This document shows positions 59,217 to 64,000 of a DNA stretch of 64,000 bases, piece after piece. The position numbers and the translations under genes were made by a program. The DNA is taken from positions 297,961 to 361,960 of the forward strand of contig NZ_JFJY01000004.1 of assembly GCF_002115785.1 (NCBI RefSeq), given 5' to 3'. The stretch comes from Thalassospira sp. MCCC 1A03138 (GTDB taxonomy: Bacteria > Pseudomonadota > Alphaproteobacteria > Rhodospirillales > Thalassospiraceae). The stretch's first letter is position 1; every line of letters starts with the position of its first letter. Under the pieces are notes generated by a model. It worked only from the letters and a program-made list of their open reading frames with translations. It did no database searches and was not told the DNA's origin.

Positions 59217-62206
59217 CCGCTTTCCGTGTTCCGGGGCGTGGCCGGGTCCTTCACAATCGGCCGGTTTCATTCACCTTTGACGGCGACACCTATCAGGGGC
59301 TTGAGGGCGACACTGTCGCATCTGCCCTGATCGCCAATGGCGTTCACCTGATGGGGCGTTCGTTCAAATATCATCGTCCGCGCGGCCCGATTGCCGCAGG
59401 CTCGGAAGAACCGAACGCTCTGATCGGAACACGTCGCGGCAAGGGACAGTTTGAACCCAACACGCGCGCAACCGTGCAGGAAATCTGGAACGGGCTTGAA
59501 ACCAGCAGCCAGAACAAATATCCCAACCTGAAATTCGATATCGGCGCGATCAACGACCGCCTTTACATGCTGTTTTCCGCCGGGTTCTATTACAAGACCT
59601 TCATGTGGCCACGGTCCTTCTGGGACAAGGTTTACGAACCCTTCATCCGGGCGGCTGCCGGTCTTGGCGTATCGCCGACCGAGCCCGATCCGGACAATTA
59701 CGCATCCCGTTACCTGCATACCGATATTCTGGTTGTCGGTGCCGGTCCTGCCGGCCTTGCCGCCGCACGTGCCGCCGCGGAATCCGGGCTTCGCGTCACA
59801 CTGGTCGATGAAAACGCCGAACCGGGCGGAACGATTTTAAGCGAACCACAGGCAAAAATTGACGGCAAACCGGCATGGGATTGGCTGGAGGCCGAGCTTG
59901 ATGCCCTGACCGACCTTGGTGTCCGGATCATGACCCGCACCACAGCGATTGGCTATTACCATCAGAATATGATCGGCCTGTGTCAGAAACTGACCGATCA
60001 TCTCGAAAAACCGGCCGCCAGCACCCCGCGGGAACGGATGTGGCGGGTCCGCGCCAAACAGGTCATTCTGGCGCAGGGTGCGCTTGAAAAGCCGCTGGTA
60101 TTTGATGGCAATGATCGCCCGGGCGTAATGCTGGCCGGATCGGCGCAAACCTATCTGAACCGCTATGGCGTGCGTGTCGGAAACAATGCCGTCGTCGTCA
60201 CCAGCCATGACAGTGCATGGTATGCCGCCTTTGATCTGGCATCGGCCGGAACAAAAATCGGGGCCATTGTCGACACCCGCCCGACCCCGAATGCCGACCT
60301 TGTCAAGGAAGCCGCCGCACGCGGGATCACGGTCTTTGCCGGTTATACCGCAACCGGCACCTCGGGCCGCCTGCGCATCAAATCGGTGCGGATCAACAAG
60401 GTTGAAAATGGCACCGTTCTGGCCGCCCAGACATTGGCCTGCGACAGCCTTCTGGTTTGCGGGGGCTGGACCCCGTCGCTCCATCTGTTTTCCCATACCA
60501 AGGGGACGCTTAAATGGGATGACCAAAGCCAGACCTTCCTGCCCGACCGCATTACCGAGGATTGCCAGATCGCCGGTGCCGGACGTGGGCTTTGGGGGAT
60601 CGAGGCCGCCCTTAATGACGGGGCCGCAATGGGCACGGCTGCGGCCAAAGCCCTTGGTAAAACCGCCACAGTCAAAACGCTTTCGGTTGCCGATGATCGC
60701 CCCGGTACGGGTGCCAGCCACACCGAACTTCCGACCGACCTTGATGCTGGCAAGGCCCGCGCCTTTGTCGATTATCAGAACGATGTGACGGCCAAGGATC
60801 TGCGCCTTGCCGTGCGCGAAGGCATGCGCTCGATCGAGCATGTCAAACGCTACACCACCAATGGCATGGCCACCGATCAGGGCAAGATGTCAAACATCAA
60901 CGGCCTGAACATTGCCGCCGATGCGCTTGGCAAGAAACAGCCCGAAGTCGGCCTGACCACCTTCCGCCCGCCCTATACCCCGACGACCTTCGGGGCGTTT
61001 GTCGGCTATCACAAGGGGGATCATTTCGAAGTCACCCGCAAAACCCCCATCGATAGCTGGGCCGAGGAAAACGGCGCCGTGTTCGAACCGGTCAGCCTGT
61101 GGCGTCGTGCATGGTATTTCCCCAAGGACGGCGAAGACATGGACGCCGCCGTGCGTCGCGAATGCCGCGAAACGCGCAAATCGCTTGGCATGTTTGACGC
61201 ATCCACCCTTGGCAAGATCGAGGTGGTCGGCCCCGATGCGGTTGAATTCATGAACCGCATGTATACCAACCCCTGGACCAAACTTGCCCCCGGTCGCACC
61301 CGTTATGGCCTTTTGCTTGGCGATGATGGTTATATCCGCGATGACGGCGTGATTGGCCGTCTGACCGATGACCGTTTCCACATCACCACCACCACCGGTG
61401 GGGCGGCGCGTGTGCTGAACATGATGGAAGATTACCTTCAGACGGAATGGCCGGATCTGAAAGTCTGGCTGACCTCGACCACCGAGCAATGGGCGACCAT
61501 TGCGCTCAACGGCCCGAATGCGCGCAATCTTCTGGCCCCGTTTGTCGAGGGGCTCGATATTTCCGACGAAGCCTTCCCGCATATGTCGATAGCCGAGTGC
61601 ACGGTTGCCGGTTTCCCGGCCCGCCTGTTTCGCGTCAGCTTCACGGGCGAACTTGGATTTGAGGTCAATGTCCCCGCCCGTCATGGCCGCGCCCTTTGGG
61701 AAACGCTGTTCGCGGCGGGTCAGAAATACGATATCTGCCCCTATGGCACCGAAACCATGCATGTCCTGCGTGCCGAAAAGGGCTTCATCATTGTTGGTCA
61801 GGATACCGACGGGACGGTGACGCCTTATGACGCGGGTGCCGGATGGGCGGTTGGCAAAAACAAGCCCGACTTTGTCGGCATGCGGGCTCTTAACCGCCCG
61901 GACCTGACGGCAGAAGGCCGCAAACAACTGGTCGGGCTTCTGACCGATGATGGCACCTCCAAACTTGAAGAAGGCGCACAGATTGTCCTTGATCCGAACC
62001 AGCCGATCCCGATGAAGATGGTCGGCCACGTGACATCGTCCTATCACAGCGACGCGGCAGGTCGCCCGATTGCCCTTGCCCTGATCGAAGGCGGCCACGG
62101 CAAGACCGGCGAAACGGTTTATATCCCGATGCCGGACCGGACGATCAGGGCCACCATCACCGGCACAGTCTTTTACGACCCCGAAAATGCGCGCCTCAAA
62201 CTTTAA
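59213..62206 (+). CDS. soxA: Sarcosine oxidase alpha subunit
   Basis: 997-residue subunit. An N-terminal ferredoxin-like segment (FTFDGDTYQGLEGDTVASALIANG) is followed by an NAD-binding flavoprotein domain, ILVVGAGPAGLAAARAAAESG. The C-terminal 400 residues are a GcvT-like tetrahydrofolate-binding domain (FDASTLGKIEVVGPDA, GELGFEVNVPA), where the C1 unit released from sarcosine is caught as 5,10-methylene-tetrahydrofolate. Length and order are as in known heterotetrameric enzymes. Confidence 0.96.
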   Translation: MTAFRVPGRGRVLHNRPVSFTFDGDTYQGLEGDTVASALIANGVHLMGRSFKYHRPRGPIAAGSEEPNALIGTRRGKGQFEPNTRATVQEIWNGLETSSQNKYPNLKFDIGAINDRLYMLFSAGFYYKTFMWPRSFWDKVYEPFIRAAAGLGVSPTEPDPDNYASRYLHTDILVVGAGPAGLAAARAAAESGLRVTLVDENAEPGGTILSEPQAKIDGKPAWDWLEAELDALTDLGVRIMTRTTAIGYYHQNMIGLCQKLTDHLEKPAASTPRERMWRVRAKQVILAQGALEKPLVFDGNDRPGVMLAGSAQTYLNRYGVRVGNNAVVVTSHDSAWYAAFDLASAGTKIGAIVDTRPTPNADLVKEAAARGITVFAGYTATGTSGRLRIKSVRINKVENGTVLAAQTLACDSLLVCGGWTPSLHLFSHTKGTLKWDDQSQTFLPDRITEDCQIAGAGRGLWGIEAALNDGAAMGTAAAKALGKTATVKTLSVADDRPGTGASHTELPTDLDAGKARAFVDYQNDVTAKDLRLAVREGMRSIEHVKRYTTNGMATDQGKMSNINGLNIAADALGKKQPEVGLTTFRPPYTPTTFGAFVGYHKGDHFEVTRKTPIDSWAEENGAVFEPVSLWRRAWYFPKDGEDMDAAVRRECRETRKSLGMFDASTLGKIEVVGPDAVEFMNRMYTNPWTKLAPGRTRYGLLLGDDGYIRDDGVIGRLTDDRFHITTTTGGAARVLNMMEDYLQTEWPDLKVWLTSTTEQWATIALNGPNARNLLAPFVEGLDISDEAFPHMSIAECTVAGFPARLFRVSFTGELGFEVNVPARHGRALWETLFAAGQKYDICPYGTETMHVLRAEKGFIIVGQDTDGTVTPYDAGAGWAVGKNKPDFVGMRALNRPDLTAEGRKQLVGLLTDDGTSKLEEGAQIVLDPNQPIPMKMVGHVTSSYHSDAAGRPIALALIEGGHGKTGETVYIPMPDRTIRATITGTVFYDPENARLKL

Positions 62207-62238
62207 ATTCCAAGGTCATACAAGCGGAGATGACTGCA

Positions 62239-62790
62239 ATGACTGCACATATCGACCTGTCCAAAGCCGGGATACTGGCCGAAAGCTCCGCCGTGCGTGT
62301 AGCACTTCTGCCCCCTGTCGCCCGCTTTTCCCTTCGGGCCGCAACGCCCGAACAAAAAGCCCTGTCAAAGGCGCTTGGCGTAACCCTTCCGGCCAAAATC
62401 GGCCAGTGCGGGCGCAAAGGGGATATTGAAATCATATGCCTTGGCCCGGACGAATGGACGATCATCGCCCCCGAAGATCAGGCAGGAACGATCAACGATG
62501 TCTGTGCCGCGATCTATGCCAAAACCCCGCACAGCCTGACGGAAATTTCCGACCGTGAGGTTACCGTCCATATCACAGGCCCGAAGGCCAGCGACCTGAT
62601 CACCATCGGATGCCCGCGCGACCTTGATCAGCTCCCGGTCGGCGAAGCCCGCCGCACGGTCTTTGATGGTGTCACAACGGTGCTGTGGCGGGATGGCGAA
62701 CAGGATTACCGCCTCGATCTTTGGCGCTCATTCGCCCCGCACGTCATCGCCCTTCTGGAAACGGGTTGCGCTGAACTGGCGGGCGAATAA
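62239..62790 (+). CDS. soxG: Sarcosine oxidase gamma subunit
   Basis: 183 residues (186 if the ATG at 62230 is used, but GGAG abuts that codon, so 62239 fits better). ARFSLRAA, GPDEWTIIAPE and DRLDLWRSFAPHVIALLE-type YRLDLWRSFAPHV are typical of SoxG, a GcvT-related fold. Last gene of the operon, 32 bases after soxA. Confidence 0.93.
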   Translation: MTAHIDLSKAGILAESSAVRVALLPPVARFSLRAATPEQKALSKALGVTLPAKIGQCGRKGDIEIICLGPDEWTIIAPEDQAGTINDVCAAIYAKTPHSLTEISDREVTVHITGPKASDLITIGCPRDLDQLPVGEARRTVFDGVTTVLWRDGEQDYRLDLWRSFAPHVIALLETGCAELAGE

Positions 62791-63405
62791 CCCGATGCCA
62801 GGGCCCTTTGCAAAGCTGCCGTAAACCGGAACCGACGCTTCGATATGCTGCGCCGACCTATGGCATTTCCCCGCAAGGACCACGCCACGAAATCCGAAGC
62901 CCCACCCGCCAACGACGGACACAACGGCAAGACACCTCAGCCAAAACCGGACTTCCCGCAATCCGGGAAGTCCCGACGAACCTAGAGCCTCGGCATCCTC
63001 ACCGGCGGGGCGCAGGCGGGCCGCCTTCGGACTCATGGCCCGCTCGGTCATTTCCGGTCATGGCGACATTTCCAGCAACCGATGAAGCCCGGACACACTT
63101 CGGGCTCATGGGCCCCGCCGGTTCACCCCTGACGGGCCACAGCTCAACGCTGCCCCTTGCTGCCATCGTTGCCGCTCCCGGCAAATTTAAAGCTCCCTCC
63201 TCAACAAGACGCACCTCTCCCGTCATGACAAATGATCGGGTTAGCCCCCCTTAGTCCTTCGTTCTAGCCCTCGGGCAGAATGCCGCCATAATGGCTCCGC
63301 CACCGCCGAACCATATCCTGCGGATCACCCCGCCGCCCTGCCCGTGTCGATGTCCGCATCTTTGCCGCTGCATCCCGATATCCTCTTTCATTCAGCCCCA
63401 AACGC
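62791..63405. other. About 600 bases without confident genes after soxG
   Basis: Frames on both strands lack ribosome binding sites and coding character. A 10-bp hairpin GGACTTCCCG/CGGGAAGTCC (62949-62958 with 62964-62973) may end or protect the sox transcript but has no U-tract. A minus-strand frame (63264-63452, ending DPQDMVRRWRSHYGGILPEG) has a GGGAG start site but runs across the terminator at 63406-63438; I do not call it a gene. Confidence 0.4.
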
Positions 63406-63438
63406 AAAAACCCGCGAGGCACAAGGCCTCGCGGGTTT
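63406..63438 (-). terminator. Strong hairpin terminator on the minus strand
   Basis: AAACCCGCGAGGC (63408-63420), 5-base loop, GCCTCGCGGGTTT (63426-63438): 13 bp, perfect. On the minus strand TTTTT follows. About 70 bases further right a minus-strand frame of 24 codons (63507-63580) with GGAGG before its GTG could be the unit it ends. Confidence 0.8.
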
Positions 63439-63855
63439 CGGTCCGGGTGCATTTCTCCCGTTGACTTTACTCTTATGCCACAAACAAAAGAACAAATCAA
63501 GAACTTTTTAAAGAAACCGAATGGGAAGGAGGATTCGACACGACGCAGCCTGCGCGCTCGGAAATCTAGAAACAACTCTCACGGGTACGTCCTCCAGAAA
63601 CGGCTATGCGCTATTGCGTGGCAATTGATGAGCCCTACCCGACGCGCCCCCATCAGATGCCCGGTTCGGCTTCGCGGAAATCCTCAATTGCAGCACCACC
63701 AACAGATCCGGATACCGGGAATATAAAAAGCCCGAGGGTCTGAAAAACCTGTCCGCTGCGCTATGCCTGTACGCAAAGCCGCAATCACACCACGGTAGTG
63801 ACACGCCATGACTGGCAGACAGGAAAGCTTTCTCCTTAAAAAGATACTGCCCCAT
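63439..63855 (-). other. Intergenic stretch, perhaps with a very small minus-strand ORF
   Basis: GGAGG is followed after 9 bases by a GTG at 63580 (minus strand) that reads MRVVSRFPSAQAASCRILLPIRFL and stops at 63507. A minus-strand TTGATT (63491-63496) and CATAAG 17 bases later resemble a promoter pointing at the 63406 terminator. Longer minus frames (63604-63855 and 63684-63875) have no start site. Nothing here is recognised. Confidence 0.25.
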
Positions 63856-63891
63856 AAAAAAACGAACCCCGACAATAATGATGGGGTTCGT
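63856..63891 (-). terminator. Rho-independent terminator on the minus strand
   Basis: ACGAACCCC (63862-63870) pairs with GGGGTTCGT (63883-63891); seven T follow on the minus strand. It probably ends the gene entering from the right edge. Confidence 0.85.
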
Positions 63892-63901
63892 CAGCAGTCT
63901 G

Positions 63902-63931
63902 AAACCCCGCCGATAGCGGGGTTTGCTTTTT
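63902..63931 (+). terminator. Hairpin with T-run on the plus strand
   Basis: AAACCCCGC (63902-63910), loop CGATA, GCGGGGTTT (63916-63924), then GCTTTTT. It directly follows the stop of the partial minus-strand gene and precedes the minus-strand terminator, so the pair may act on both strands. Confidence 0.7.
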
Positions 63932-63947
63932 CTTGCATGGAAACGTC

Positions 63948-64000
63948 TCAGACCAGATCCCCCGGCAGAACATCGGTGGGGATGTTCTGATAGCAGACCG
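63948..64000 (-). CDS. C-terminal end of a gene entering from the right (partial)
   Basis: On the minus strand the frame reads VCYQNIPTDVLPGDLV and then TGA at 63948-63950, with two terminator hairpins just after. The stop-plus-terminator layout suggests a real gene end. Only 16 residues are visible, so no function can be named, and another open minus frame exists here. Confidence 0.35.
   Translation of the reverse strand, partial: VCYQNIPTDVLPGDLV

Noticed and set aside
60890..62098. A 402-codon frame antisense to soxA (and similar ones at 59837-60841, 57874-58881 and 32355-33743)
   Set aside because: All are shadows of well-supported genes and lack ribosome binding sites.
63264..63452. 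A 62-codon minus-strand frame starting at 63452 with GGGAGAA
   Set aside because: It translates the perfect terminator stem as PRGLVPRG, and the ribosome binding site is too close to the ATG; the composition after the hairpin is Arg-rich without domain character.
63525..63560. GTCGAATCC on the minus strand resembling a tRNA T-loop
   Set aside because: No matching T-stem, anticodon arm, D-arm or acceptor stem could be built around it.

Overview
The window reads as chromosomal DNA of a marine alphaproteobacterium of the Rhodospirillales, most likely Thalassospira or a close relative. The support is an ftsA-ftsZ-lpxC-bamD-recN-ligA block with a long-linker FtsZ, a GAAC-N7-GAAC LexA-type box before recN, a split cobalamin-dependent methionine synthase led by an ArsR-methyltransferase fusion, and a soxBDAG sarcosine oxidase operon. 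The genus is an inference from gene content. I see no phage, integrase, intact insertion sequence, CRISPR array, rRNA or tRNA.

Layout. Positions 1-1.5 kb hold the sugar-binding protein of an ABC importer (minus strand) with a legible promoter covered by twin LacI-type operators; the first codons of its permease run off the left edge. 1.6-10.0 kb is a seven-gene minus-strand operon: a complete dipeptide/oligopeptide ABC importer, then a gamma-glutamyltransferase without signal peptide and an M20 peptidase. A divergent IclR regulator (10.2 kb) faces it across a dyad-rich spacer. 11.2-21.2 kb is the core block: division (ftsA, ftsZ), lipid A (lpxC), outer-membrane assembly (bamD), DNA repair and replication (recN, ligA). 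21.2-30 kb holds single genes: a degenerate EAL protein, an exported nuclease-like protein, an EamA exporter with a divergent LysR regulator, an aldo/keto reductase, an M24 aminopeptidase, a small unknown ORF and an SDR. 30.2-38 kb has a TSUP permease, prmA, a UvrD/PcrA helicase, a ClC protein and a Bcr/CflA-type exporter. 38-43.8 kb is the methionine/SAM-cycle operon: ArsR-methyltransferase, metF, homocysteine methyltransferase module, metH remainder. 44.1-47.3 kb has mlaA-mlaC and convergent ettA. 47.9-52.6 kb is an acetate-permease-type cluster: DUF4212 subunit, sodium:solute symporter, cNMP/CBS/DUF294 protein and an exonuclease. 53.3-56.4 kb is modABC with a ModE box in front and a short modE converging at its end. 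56.4-62.8 kb has a 2-hydroxyacid dehydrogenase divergent from soxBDAG. The last 1.2 kb has no confident gene but carries several hairpin terminators and the probable tail of a gene entering from the right.

How it fits together. The catabolic modules (sugar, peptides with gamma-glutamyl cleavage, acetate-type carboxylates, sarcosine) suit a heterotroph living on dissolved organic matter. Several regulators lie beside sites that could be theirs: IclR/dyads, LysR/inverted repeat, ArsR-methyltransferase/dyad and ModE/ModE box. No wholly new system stands out. The best leads are the peptide importer joined to a cytosolic gamma-glutamyltransferase, the twin-operator sugar promoter, the LexA-like box at recN, structured leaders in the ftsA-ftsZ and mlaA spacers, a ClC protein without its internal proton glutamate, and three convergent gene pairs whose stop codons share four bases.
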